Shown here in pieces: positions 35,868 to 46,889 of a stretch of 64,000 nucleotides of DNA. Location: the NCBI GenBank assembly GCA_028673005.1, contig CM054118.1:56985338-57049337 (forward strand), read 5' to 3'. This stretch comes from Tanypteryx hageni. Taxonomy: Eukaryota; Arthropoda; Insecta; Odonata; Petaluridae. Under the pieces are notes generated by a model. That model searched no databases, was not told the origin of the DNA, and saw only the letters and a list, made by a program, of their open reading frames with translations. The translations under genes and the position numbers were made by a program. Numbering within the stretch: position 1 is the stretch's first letter; each line of letters starts with the position of its first letter.

Positions 35868-36080
35868 TTTAGTTCTTTTTTATGAATGGTGTCCAACGTG
35901 GAACTTGTTTCCCAACATTTCAAAATGCAAGGTGATGTCATTTACTCTCAAGAAAACTTGAGTCATTTATCCATACACCCAGTGGCGAATTTACGCCTCC
36001 TGGGGCCTCTGGCGCTAAACATTTTGGGGCTCCTGGCGAAACGCTGGCGCTAAGCAGTCGGGGGCCCTGCAATCTAAATA

Positions 36081-36781
36081 TACAGTAACTCCTCGTATAA
36101 CACTCGCCCGCATAGCGCGGTTTCTCAATTACACGATTTATTTTTTAGGGACAATTTTTCACACAAAGCGCTCATCCCCGCAATAGCGCGCAAAAACTCG
36201 GGCGGCGGACTATTTCGCGGAGTGGTGTAAGTTGGTGTAAAATTTTAAATGGTGGGAATGCTCTACTGTGCACACATAATATATACTCACGAACTTATTC
36301 ACGCATAGTATATGGCAGCGGGAGTATTCTAACTTTAAGCCTCAGAACTTGATAGAGAGTTGCGTTGAATCATCCTCCTGCTGAACGCACTATACGATTC
36401 GCGCGTAAAAAAATCAATCACGAAAGCTACAAATGCGCACGCTAGCTACACTCGTAGTCATTTTGTGCGGTTAGTGATTTTTGTTCTATTGTAAACATTA
36501 TTAACCCTTACGATGAGTGGAAAACGTGTGCAATGTGATATCAATGCAAACGAAAAATTGCTAATACTGAATACTACGTAATACATACAAGCATGCTAAC
36601 ACATACTGTGCATGAAAATAACAATAATAAAATAAAATAAAAGTGTGAAATGTCAGCCGAAAACGCAATCCATCCGTCTTTCATTATTTTTAATGGGAAA
36701 ATTGTCCTCGCTTCAAGCGTTTTTGCTTAGCGTGCAAGTTTTCACAAACGTAACTATCGCGTTATTAGAGGAATGACTGTA
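36081..36781. mobile_element. pogo/Tigger-like element nested in the hAT element
   Basis: Element 36083-36779 (697 bp) starts CAGTAACTCCTCGTATAAC and ends GTTATTAGAGGAATGACTG, inverted matches at 15 or so positions, and is flanked by TA on both sides (36081-36082, 36780-36781). Near the left end CGCATAGCGCGGTTTC is typical of Tigger-type ends. TA duplications and CAGT ends place it in the Tc1/mariner/pogo group. It is an internal-deletion derivative. Confidence 0.82.
36513..36581 (+). pseudogene. Remnant of pogo/Tigger-like transposase start
   Basis: A 22-codon frame reads MSGKRVQCDINANEKLLILN and then two residues and a stop. It resembles the start of pogo/Tigger transposases, where MS..KR is followed by a helix-turn-helix beginning ..EK..I(L). 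Its place inside the TA-flanked element supports this. The rest of the transposase (DNA-binding and DDE catalytic parts) is gone. The resemblance is short, so the call is tentative. Confidence 0.4.
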
Positions 36782-36969
36782 TAGTGAAACCGCTTCTAAC
36801 GGCTATCTTCTTTTGTGACATATCATAACGATCGTTTTTCTAGGGAAACATAGTGAGGTTCCACTGATTTTTAAATTGAGACATTTAATATTTCTGACAT
36901 TATATACACGAACATTTTTTCGGGGCCCCTGGCGCACGCCATGTGCGACCCCCCCTAAATCCGTACACC

Positions 36970-37620
36970 ATTGATGGAGTTGCGATTGATAGGGTAAGCA
37001 AAATGACTGATTTATGCATAATCTTCGATCAAAAATTGGAGTTCAATGATCATATCCAATACATCAGTCTTAAGGCTCACAGAATGCTAAATTTCCTGAA
37101 ACGTAACTCGTTTAAAAACTTTTTCCTAGAGACAACAATAAAGTCATACTGTACAATTGTGAGGCCCTTGTTAGTGTATGGTAGCGTAGTCTGGAACCCT
37201 CGTCATATAACCAAAGTGGACACCATTGAAAGAATACAGAACCGCTTCATAAAATGGCTATGTTTTAAAGAGGGAATAAACTATAGCCGCTCAGAATTTC
37301 TCCCTCTCTGCCCTCTAACGGTGAGAAGAATGGTGGCAGATGTGAGCTTCCTAAAGAAGCTGCTCTGTGGTGAAATCGACTGCAGCACACTGGTCCAGCA
37401 TATTAAACTCGCAGTACCGCCCCGCAGAGGACGACATACCCCTCTGTTTATTATACCATACTCCCGGGTGGACTCCCATAGAAACTCATCCTTCCCGAAA
37501 ATGCTACGTGAGATGAACGACATCATAAGCAAACGGGACGATATAGACCCCTTCCATAATAAGAATTCCTCCTTCAGACGAAAGACAATATGGGTTTATC
37601 AAACTCAATTAAGAATGTAG
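36970..37620 (+). pseudogene. LINE 2 C-terminal domain
   Basis: About 216 residues with the normal layout after the RT: DHIQYISLKAHRMLNFLKR, then YCTIVRPLLVYGSVVWNP and TIERIQNRFIKWL, ending at a stop. The open frame can be extended upstream to 36943, but those first nine codons come from the end of the inserted hAT element and the target duplication, not from the LINE. Intact in frame, yet without its RT. Confidence 0.85.
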
Positions 37621-37849
37621 TCTAATTATTGCTTCTTATTTTATTTATTTTTATGTATAAGACCTTGTATTTCTTTCATCACTCATGTGTTTATTCAGTT
37701 CTTTTTTATGCTAGTAAATACTATTGTATGCACTCATTATCATCACCCATTATTCATGATTTGTTTTGTATTATTTTTATTATAACACATGTAATTGGGA
37801 CAACCTGTATGTGTTGAATAAATCGTTATTATTATTATCATTATGATCG

Positions 37850-39376
37850 TACAGAAAATACTTCGAACCGAATTTTTAATAAGATTGAAAAATAACATTT
37901 CATGACTTTTATTTCAATTTCTTTAAATTATGCCAATTTTCTGAAAAAAATTCAAAACTATGTACTATAGTTGAAACAAAAGTGCGATTTTTAAATATAG
38001 TTTAACTCATTGCAGTTCATATATTTATTTTATTGTAAATTACTACACATTTTCCTTAAATGGTAAATTGACTGTTCATTCACGTTTCATCCTATTTTAG
38101 TTAGTAAAATAATTCAGTTATTAAGTTAGATTCTATAAGTTTTAAATAACTTATAATTTTCTCAAATATTTCAAGTAAATTTCTGTTGATTCTTCATATA
38201 TTATATCTTATTATTTGGATTTTCCTCTTACTTTCGGCAAATATTTGAATAATCATTTGTCCTCTCCCTTCGTAATTATTTTACCATTATAATTAAAATA
38301 AAGATAACTTTCAAAAACACTGATTTGATGGTGCATCATAGCAAATTTTACTGATTTTTCATATCGAAATCATCTATGGAATACTTTTATGATGATCCCG
38401 TCATACTTGACAGCAATTACGCTAGTGCATACATAATATTGCTTCGAGGTCTATCTGCTTCGGAGTTATTTGCGTTTGTTATAGTCGAAACTCAAAAATG
38501 TTCCTACTTGGAATAAAATATGAGAGCTTGTAAGGTTAGTTTGTCCTATCAGTTAGAAAACGGTGTCCTCACAAATAATTACTCTAATATTCTCGGTTGC
38601 TTTCGGTGACAGAGTGCATACAGTAATGTCCATCATAGTGAGAAATTCGCTATATAGCGTTTTTTAAGGCATCGTCAATGTTAGTATGTAAAATGCAGTA
38701 TTCGGATATGCAGATAAGTTTGCCATAAAGAAAGTATTTTTTTAATTTTGTGATCTCTCCTTATAACAGACTTCTACCGTATACTCGAGATGTTGCATTA
38801 GATCTATATAACTAAGTAAAAATAAAAAACAACATGATTTGACGAGTGTCACGTGAGAATTTTTTACCGTATGAAAACTAAGCTACAAAACCATAAAAAA
38901 TTCCAAGTCAGAAAAATTCAAAGCTGGAAAACGTAGCCGCAGTCATGTGACAAATTTTCTTCATGAAATTATTGCTTCCTTCGCTCGAATTTGTCGTGTA
39001 GAGGAAGAGAGAGAGATGGGTGAGAAGGGGAAAATATTTCTAGCAGAAAAAGTAGGGATTTTGGAGGAATATAGTCTCCGAAAACAGTGTTTCTCGGCCG
39101 AGTGAACTGTCGGGAAGGCGGAAACGAGTCGGCTTCTCCGCTTCGTTACGTCATTTCCGATCCCCTGATTGACTCTCCCCTTTCCTCTTTTTCTTTCTCC
39201 TCTTTTCCTGGTGCCGAACGCCGGTTCTCATTCGGTTACTGGGCGAAAAGGAAAAATACGAGGGTACGATGCTGTGATATTTCGACGAAATATTTTGGAA
39301 AGCAAGCGACAACCACTCACAAATGGCTGAAATGGGTTGACGTAAAAGAAATGAATCTCTAGAGAGATTTCAAATA
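37850..39376. other. Non-coding AT-rich stretch
   Basis: No supported gene. Around 39000-39250 the composition shifts to mixed GC with a 91-residue frame (39087-39362) lacking recognisable domains. Confidence 0.45.
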
Positions 39377-39495
39377 GAATCATCGAGGTAGCCTTATTGC
39401 GAAAACCTAATTGTCAAAATATCTCTCTTTAGTAGCTTTATAGAATTAATATTGGCGAATCACCACTGATGACGGCTTCTTTGTTACTGAAATAT
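39377..39495 (+). repeat. Two-block element, copy with both blocks
   Basis: Block 1 (AGAATCATCGAGGTAGCCTT) is followed about 80 bases later by block 2: CACCACTGATGACGGCTTCT then TTGTTACTGAAATATGAATC. The stretch between aligns with the copy at 59898 (TTTATA..TTTA then GAATCA.CAC). Block 2 has the letters CTGATGA, 16 bases, then GAAA, as in a hammerhead ribozyme core. Confidence 0.6.
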
Positions 39496-40189
39496 GAATC
39501 TGAACCATTTTATCTGATCATCAAACAGAAAAAGTTTGCTAATTCTCACGAGGCGTAGTTTTTCAAAATTTTTGGTACTAGTCGACGTTACAATCAATTT
39601 ATATGGTTTTAGTGATTTTATAGACTGAAACCTTGTGTAAATATATAACTGCGCATGGACAATATTTTCATTAAGCATCCGCGGGACACTCCATTGAATC
39701 TTTTTTCAGTTAAAAAATAAAAATGTTTTTTTTTATATTCGCTTCCTATGGAGTTGGTTTTGATTCAATTCGGATTTAAAAATATACATGTGCGTCGTCA
39801 CAGAAAATATTAGCAACACGCGCAAACAAATTTAAATAAAGGTTTTATTGAAATATAATTAACTGTGTCGTCCCTGGAGAGACTTTCTCATTCTGTTTGC
39901 ATCACGCCATTCCTTTATTATCTGTAATTGACAAAACAAATCTCTCAATAAAAAATGTTCGAAGAGCGATGATGAAGGTGAAACGAGCGTCAATTCACGA
40001 CGAGAATCGCAATAAAAATAAAACATGGCGTGAACACCTTTTTCTTTAAAATATTTGTGCTTGACACGGCAGATTTTCTTTACTGACCCACCCTGCCCTA
40101 TCTATTATACTACGCTGCAAAAAACATTCAAAAGACGCCCGCGCTTCCGGAAAATTCTCCACGTGCAGAGAAACTCCGCGAGGGGATCT

Positions 40190-41300
40190 CTCCCTTGCTA
40201 TCTCTCCCTCGCTATCTCTCTCTCCCTCTCTCCCTCCCTCCCTCTCTCTCTATCTCCCTCTCTCTCCCTCCCACCCTCTCTCTCCCTATATCTCCCCCCT
40301 CTCTCTCTCTCCCTCTCTTTCCGAATGTCATGGATCAAGAAGGTTGCTCGAGTACATGTATCGTGAGCAACCAACGCCCTACCTCCTTTAATCCATCTAC
40401 GTATTATTTTCCTCTCAACCTTCTTCCTCAGCCTCCATTCCTCCCTTCTCCCTCTTCCTTCTCTCCCTCTCACTACCTCCTCCTCCCTCAACACCCCCCT
40501 CTTTTCCCTCTTATTTCCTCTCGTCTCTCCCACTTCACTCATAGTTTCACCAACCCGAACCTCCTCCCGTATAGATCTCTTTGCAAGACCTCTGCCCTCG
40601 TGTGTCAAGGGCTCTCCAGACGGAGCAATGTTATTCAAGGATGCAGGGTTGATAAGGGTAGAGAGGGTGTGGGAAGCAGAGAAGGGACGGAAGGGGTAAG
40701 GATAGAGGGAGAGAGAGTAAAATAAGGAGAAGCGGAGACGAAACGGACCGCTCGGAGAGGGTATTTTTTTATATTTCTGAAGTTTAAGGGGAAGGGATGG
40801 AAATTGCGGGGGTTTGCGATGGATAGGGGAGGAAGTTATAAGGGACGAATAAAAAAAGATTAAAAATGAGGGAGGGGGAGGAAGAAAAGAAGAGTTTTAT
40901 GAAGGGTAGAGGAGTAGAGAGATTGGAAAGAATAGGGTAGAATTGCGGGGAAGGGTTGAATGAAAATAAAAATTGGTCCAATTCGTGGGAGGTGTAAGGA
41001 CAAGAAGGTTGCGAGGGTTAGAATAAAGGATTGGGAAAGGTGTAGGATATGTCAAGGGTGAATGGGGAAGGAGAAGTGGGAGGACTGGGGGAAGGGAACG
41101 AGAGGATAAAGTTGGGATGGGAAATTGAGAGTCGGGAGGAGGCGGGGAGTGTATGGAAGGGGAATACGAGGAGGATGTGGGAGAATTTTTGGAGTGGACT
41201 TTCAAGAGGGTTAAGAGTTGTAGGGACCGGGGAGGTTTTCGAATGAGAACAAAAAGGGTGTGTCACGTGAGGAGAGAGAAAGAGAGGGTGGGGGAAGAAG
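40190..41300. repeat. Pyrimidine tract switching to purine tract
   Basis: 40190-40325 is dense CTCTCCCTC-type sequence, 40330-40600 is looser C/T-rich, and 40660-41300 is G/A-rich (GAGGGAGGGGGAGG, GGAGTGG words). The change lies near 40640. Frames of up to 176 residues are low-complexity translations on either strand. Confidence 0.8.
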
Positions 41301-41585
41301 TACGCCTAGCAGAAAGCGTCGTTCCATGGTCGAGTGAAATTTTATAAGATTTTTTTCTATCCTCGAATGTATTTCATAGAATGGGAAGATAATATGGAAA
41401 TGTGTATTTATTTTCCTTCGTGGTGACATTTTCCTGAATCTCTCGGTTCCAATTCGTGCTTTGTTGGCAAATTTTATGAAAACCTTATCTTTATTTTCGG
41501 ATAATGCCACGAGAGTTCGTTGAAATTTTTTCGGCCTTCTTGTTATAGAATTTTGATATAGGTGTGCAGAAAAGGTAACAACTCT

Positions 41586-42002
41586 CAAAAAGTTGTTTTA
41601 GCGCATTGCTATTTATCTATGATACCCCGAGTGGTGAATAACGAAATGACGACTCAGAGAGGCCGGGATAATGATGATTAAGTCATACTATCACAGCACA
41701 TGAACCAAAAATCGCGCATGCGATAAGATAATAATTTTTTGACAACATAAAAGATTTTAATTGTGAACCCTGTATATGACTCGGCACACCTCTCTCCTTA
41801 TGGAATGTCGTGATCCACCAGTGCGCAGCGGTGGCGAACCGTTGCTATAATTAGTGATGTAGTCGGCAATGGGAGCATGTATACTCGGTCATGGGATTTT
41901 GATTCCCAAGCAAATGAAGTTCTACGTCCCAGATACTAATGAAATAGGATAACCAGACTTGGTAAAAGTTATAAATAGCAATGCACTAATGAAAACTTTT
42001 TG
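41586..42002. mobile_element. Inverted-repeat element with tRNA-like interior
   Basis: Left arm 41586-41616 (CAAAAAGTTGTTTT then GCGCATTGCTATTTAT) matches the reverse complement of the right arm 41971-42002 (ATAAATAGCAATGCAC then GAAAACTTTTTG), about 28 of 32 bases. Inside, 41850-41925 resembles a tRNA-like head (TAGTCGGCAATGGGAGCATG and a B-box-like GGGATTTTGATTCCC). No clear target duplication; the size of about 415 bp suits a MITE. Confidence 0.55.
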
Positions 42003-42440
42003 TTTTTTTATATTTATGCTGTTTGGTTTGAATTTTTGAAAGTGGTAGTAGGTTGGTTAGGAAGCTTTTGTCAGCCAATTTGTATGGGAACTTATTGCCA
42101 GATATACTTGAATACATACAGTTACATGCCAGTTATTGCATCGCACGTGCATACACGCATACACAGAATAAAAACCGAAAACTCATTCGACGATTTCCCT
42201 CCACAAATTTCCCTTTATTCACTCTCGCATTTATCCCTCAATCCACGCCGATTCTTCAGCCGACTAATTCAATGAACGAACGAGCGAACGAGGTTATGAA
42301 GCACGCGATTCAAAGGAACACTCGGAGCGTGTTGCGGAAAGATCTCATTCCAGGCGGACAATATAAAAAAATTGAAAACTGTAACTCTCTCAATTATCTT
42401 CCGCGTAACTATTAAAACCTCATTCTGAGAGAGCGGCGAT
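42003..42440. other. Non-coding DNA
   Basis: Two overlapping frames here (42000-42275 and 42053-42415 plus) show no domain. Nothing else recognised. Confidence 0.4.
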
Positions 42441-42905
42441 TCTTTGTCCCTCCCTCCCCCCCCCCCAACGCACCCCCCTCGTTACGCGTTGGATCCCTTT
42501 TTCCTCTCCCCTAGTCCAGAAACAGGCAGCAACCCCTCTTCGCTATCTTTTTCTCTCTCCCGCTCTTCCCATTGCCTCCCTCCCTTCCCCCTTCTCCCCA
42601 TCCAAAAAAACCACCCCAACCACTCTCGTCTCCGCCACCGAAGTCTATTTCGTCTTTTCTTCCCTTCTCCATCTTCCTCTCCTTCCGTAACCTCATTTCT
42701 CTCTCCCGCCTCTTTCTCTTCCTCACTCGTTCACGTCTTACTTCGTTCTCCCTTCTCCAATCGGCTAATTTCTCTTGCCTTTCCAATTTTCCTCCCTTTC
42801 GCCCCTTCCCCAGAGTTACCCGCTCCCTCCCTCCTCCTCTCCCTTTTTCGTTTTCCGCTCTCTTTGCTTTCCTTTCTCGGAAGTTTATTTTCCCCTCGAT
42901 CGCCT
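42441..42905 (+). repeat. Polypyrimidine tract with C11 run
   Basis: C/T-rich plus strand, with eleven C at 42456-42466 and A-rich interruption near 42605. The 172-, 138- and 131-residue frames are low-complexity shadows. Confidence 0.8.
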
Positions 42906-43187
42906 CAATTTGCGTCTCTGTGTGCATTCAATGTACACGTACATGTATGCGTGATGCTTTGACTTAATTCCGAAATATGGCCACGCTGGTCCGATTGATG
43001 TTCGAATCGATGGAAACGACAAATATTCAAAGGAAATTTCAACTCTAAATTATACTTAAAACTACCGAGTCCAGATTCAAGAATGAGCGCTTAAATGGCA
43101 AAAACTGAAAAATTAAATACTTATCAGGTGTATCCAATAGTCTTAACAAGGTTATGAAGAGATACCTAAGACAAGTACTTGGTTTTT

Positions 43188-43881
43188 ACTTTCTATATAC
43201 GTAATATAGGGGAAAGTACATATTATTTTTATGAAAAAATCGATCTTGAGATTTTAAAGGAGGTACACGATTTGAGGTCCTCTGAACAGGTTTTGATCAT
43301 TTTCTCGATTGTCTGTCTGTGTGTGTGTGTGTGTGTATGCAATAGGAATATTGTGGGTGCTCTAGCTCAAACGTTATTAATCAGATCAACGCAACATTTT
43401 ATATTTTTATTGGAGGGACAAGAGCTTTTGATTAAAATCGGTAAATAGAAAGTGGATGTTTACTCTTGTCACATACGTTTCTTTCAAATATTTACTTTAA
43501 TAGTCGACAGATGTCAAACATTATCGAAATAAAAGTTGTAGGAAATGTAATCTTCTACAAATTTTGCACGAAACATTTTCCCATTGATTAAGAGATATTT
43601 TTAAAATGATATTTTTTAGCCACTACCACTACACTACCTGGAGGCAACTTTTGTAAACACTTGACGCTTAGTTACGTCATAGTAACGCTCCTTTTGATTT
43701 TCTTAATTGTTGCAGCTTCCTGGCTATATTCAGTATCAGAAGGCTACGCTTTGAGTTGGTCAGTTCTTTGTAAGGTCTTTGAATTTTCGCAGTTCCTTAA
43801 AATATTTGTTATCATTTAATCTATTTGGAATTTTTAGAAATATTACAGGTATGGAAAAATTAATATGGTGAACATATCAGA
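43188..43881 (+). mobile_element. Dispersed element family A, copy 3
   Basis: Full-length but diverged: ACTTTCTATATACGTAATAT at the 5' end, ATGAAAAAATCGATCTTGAG, a short (TG)n at 43317-43336, GTGGGTGCTCTAGCTCAAAC, TTGTAGGAAATGTAATCTTC, CACTACCACTACACTACCTG, and the far end GGTATGGAAAAATTAATATG followed by ACATATCAG. The stretch between the CACTACC block and the far end is also present in copy 2 but missing in copy 4. Confidence 0.8.
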
Positions 43882-43929
43882 TTTTTTAATTATTTATGCT
43901 TAATTGCTTAGTCTTGAATTTGTTTTCAT

Positions 43930-43957
43930 CCATAAGACGACCTCGATAATTCTCTAG
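43930..43957 (-). repeat. Copy of dispersed two-block element, block 1
   Basis: Minus strand GAGAATTATCGAGGTCGTCT then TATGG, 50 bases beyond family A copy 3. Flank shares TTGAATTTGTTTTC with the 16600 copy. No block 2. Confidence 0.65.
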
Positions 43958-44379
43958 TGCATCAAGCCCAGGTCTTCAAGTGTATTTCATTGCAACGGTG
44001 GGAGTTTTTTCAAAGAAAGCGCCTGAATTGAAATTGAAACCCTAAAAACTATCTAACTCAGGTCTCTACGTTTCCCACTCATTTTGTGTTTTTCTTGTAT
44101 GCGTCATTTATGATTGCGTTGTAAGTTAACTATTCACATCTCTTCCTACAAATATTCTTCTCTATTCGTTTCCGAATACGTAAGGCAATGCGTTTTTTCC
44201 TCGTCCCTTAGCCTGAATGCCTCTCTTCAATGAGATCTTTGACCTTTATCTATCGCTCTACGCCGCTCAACGTCTTAATGTGAAATGTTTACCTTTCCTT
44301 TGCCATTCCTTCATGACGTTTTTCTTACTCTGGGGCATTGCTATTTAAAGACCTGCTTCCATTTCGACTTTTTTTCTTT

Positions 44380-44490
44380 TTAATTAGCACAGCAACAGCC
44401 CTTAAAGGCTAAATGACTAAGACGATCAGGCACCACTATGCCTTTGGTGGGTTCGAACCCGCGACCCTAGCATTTGGCAACAAACACACT
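44380..44490. repeat. SINE-like segment with B box
   Basis: A perfect GGGTTCGAACCC (44449-44460) sits in TGGTGGGTTCGAACCCGCGA, text typical of tRNA-derived SINE heads. Because the B box is palindromic and no clear A box is seen, the strand is uncertain. Confidence 0.4.
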
Positions 44491-44519
44491 AAAATAGATT
44501 CTTTTCTATCATTCTTCAA

Positions 44520-45225
44520 TTCGTATTTCTTTCTCTCTCCCCCACACCCGTGTATTCGTTTCTATCATTCCCTATCTTTCCTATATCGCTTGATTTCCCC
44601 CTCGACTTGACTATTCTGTCCCTTTCGTTTCTTATATTCTCTATTTCCCTCTTTTTTCCTCCGCCTTTTCTTTTTCTCCTTTCCCTTTTCATCCCTTCAT
44701 CTTTCCCCTTCCTAGCATTTATTCCTCCACTCAACACCCCCTCATCTTCTCTTCTATTTCTTTCTCCCTTCCTCCCCTCTCTCTCTCCCACTACCTCCTT
44801 TCATCTGGCCTTTCTATCCACTACTCTCCCACAACTGCCAACAATCTCTGTGCTCATTTCCTTTTCTGTCTCTCCCTCTCTTACCCATTCCACTCCTCCA
44901 ATTTTCCTCCCTCGCATCCTCTCCCACTTCCCTTTCCCCAATCTACCTCTCTCTCTCCCCAACTCCCTTTCTGCGAGTGTCTTATTCCCTTGGCTCCACC
45001 CCGCCTCCTACACCGCCCTCCCAACGAGATAAAAGTCGAGAAGCCTGCCCTGAGACGACGTAATCCCGCATTCAAAATGGATTAGGAGTCGCGAATACGT
45101 TCCGAGAGTGAAGGAGAATCAGTGAGAGAGTTTTTGAGCGCTAGTAGAGAGAGAGATGGAGAGGGAAAAGACGGATTGGGGAGGAGGAGTCGGGGGGAGG
45201 GGAAGGTATGGGGAGAAGGAAGGAA
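44520..45225. repeat. Pyrimidine tract switching to purine tract
   Basis: 44520-45020 is C/T-rich with looser structure; after a mixed junction 45110-45225 is G/A-rich (GAGAGAGAGATGGAGAGGG). Frames of 60-160 residues on both strands are low-complexity. Confidence 0.75.
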
Positions 45226-45229
45226 AGAA

Positions 45230-46535
45230 CGCGTTAGAAATGAAGAGATTCTGGCTGGGGTTGTGCAAGAGATTCCGTGGCAATGGATTTGGAGAGGTTA
45301 GTGGGCGCCGTGTATCTTCTTTCGCGTTGTACACATAAGAGGGTGACGCGTAACAAGCGTCGAAACAAAGATCCTTAATTTTGATCGGTGGGAATATTAC
45401 AAGAAAAATAATCAGGAAAAGAATCAAGAGTTTCCGCTTATATGTATTTTCTGAACAACAAATTCCTGAAGACTGAATAAGGAGATCACGAATAACGTTT
45501 TGGTATATTATGATTTTATGACGCAGACAAATGTATATAGATAAGAATAACTGTTAAAGCTGATATTTAAAAGCTAAATTCACATTGGTATACGCTATGC
45601 TGCAACATAGTTATTGCATATAATGAAAAAACAAAATAAAAATTTAAATATTCTATAAGAATCCCAAAAGAAAATTTTCTTTCATTCTTATTTTATTGCT
45701 AATATTTCCAAAAAATTACTATCGACTCGGCTAAATTTATAGAAATTATGAGTATCACTAAGAATAAGAAAATTATTATCAGTGTTACATCCTATAATTA
45801 TTTCTATCGACTGTTAGTTGAGATGAGCCGTTTTCGTAAAATTACTTTTAATTAAAAGGGGCTATTTTAATTTTTAATTTAATATACGGACAGTGAAATA
45901 CAACAAAATTATATTATGCGCAAGTTTCCTTTGATAAATGAATTCCTAAAACATTTTAAAAGAAAACGTTTTAACGTGAACCGCGTTTGACGACCTCATA
46001 TAAATCTGAGCAATAAATTAAAGCGTAAAGAAATAATGTTCCTCCTGAAGCAAGGCGTAAGATTCAGTCCTCGCTTCGTACATTCGTGTCATGCTTTTAC
46101 CCGCCGCTTCAAATTGAAAGGTACACCATTCTAAAGTTCAACTGGCAGGGGAACGCAAAGGTCAAGGATTCTCCTCATACGCAGGAGCCCTGCGTTTCTC
46201 AGCGCTCCTTCAATTAATCATCACCGTCGTACTTTAACTTAAAATAATCACCCTACCCTAACGAGGCCGCTGATTGCGCCGTAATCAATCATTCCTCAAC
46301 TTGAGCGCACTTGTTGTAAAACCTCGATCATCATCTCACGGAAAATAACGTTTCGTCGGGAAAAAAATAATGTAAGAACACCTTTAGGTGGCTGTTTTAT
46401 ATCCTGCTGCGCCAGTTAAATAGCGAGCCCAGTGGAAGAAAATTTGCCAAATCGCCAGAGACGAGATATAAAAAAGAAGAACGTGTTTTGCCATTTCAGG
46501 CATTTAAGGAGCAAACAAAAGGGCTTTTGCCACTT
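45230..46535. other. Non-coding AT-rich stretch
   Basis: No supported gene or element. Confidence 0.5.
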
Positions 46536-46539
46536 GTGC

Positions 46540-46885
46540 GAGAGAAAAGGAGTCGAAGATATGAGAGAGAGAGAGAGGGAGGGGATGAGAGGAGTGAGTA
46601 GGTGAGGGAGACATTGGAAGGGAATACATAAGGGGATGTGGAGGAGAGAGAGAGAGAGAGAGAGAATTCCCTCTGGACGTAGAGGGGATGGATGTGTTCC
46701 TAAAGGCTACGGGTGGCATTGAGAGAGACAGGGGAGGGAGGGTAGGAAACGGATGTGGAGGGACTGGTTGGTTCCATTATTGTAAGCGGTGAGGAGGGGA
46801 AGGAGATAGGGGATAAAAAAAGAGGGGAGAGAATGGGTAGGGGGGTTGGTGCATGGGGGAAGGAGAATAAGGGGGGGGGGTTGGA
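46540..46885 (+). repeat. Polypurine tract with G10 run
   Basis: G/A-rich with (GA)n at 46644-46664 and ten G at 46871-46880. Minus-strand frames over it are Ser/Pro-rich shadows. Confidence 0.8.
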
Positions 46886-46889
46886 GTTG

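Larger units (their letters stand above)
35972..36969. mobile_element. hAT-like element nested in LINE 2
   Basis: The insert spans about 35980-36961. It begins CAGTGGCGAATTTACGCC followed by CTGGGGCCTCTGGCG, and ends with GGGGCCCCTGGCG then CCCCCCCTAAATC, an inverted match to the usual CAGTGGCG.ATTTAGGGGG end. Flanking direct repeats are CATACACC (35972-35979) and CGTACACC (36962-36969), seven of eight identical, suiting a hAT 8-bp duplication with a slightly eroded right end. No hAT transposase frame is left. Confidence 0.8.
35330..37845 (+). mobile_element. Decayed non-LTR retrotransposon (LINE 2) with nested insertions
   Basis: A 5'-truncated element of the jockey/CR1-like style. It contains RT fingers, palm and C-terminal regions in order, then a 3' UTR ending AATAAATC followed by (TTA)n at 37825-37845, a typical LINE tail. 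Several frameshifts and at least one stop break the frame. A hAT-like element lies within it at 35980-36961. Without that insert the LINE reads straight through from a VIYPYT segment to IDGVAIDR, so the insertion point is precise. Confidence 0.88.

Noticed and set aside
40055..40366. 103-residue plus frame
   Set aside because: Its second half is a translation of (CTCTCCCTC)n; the first half has no recognisable feature.
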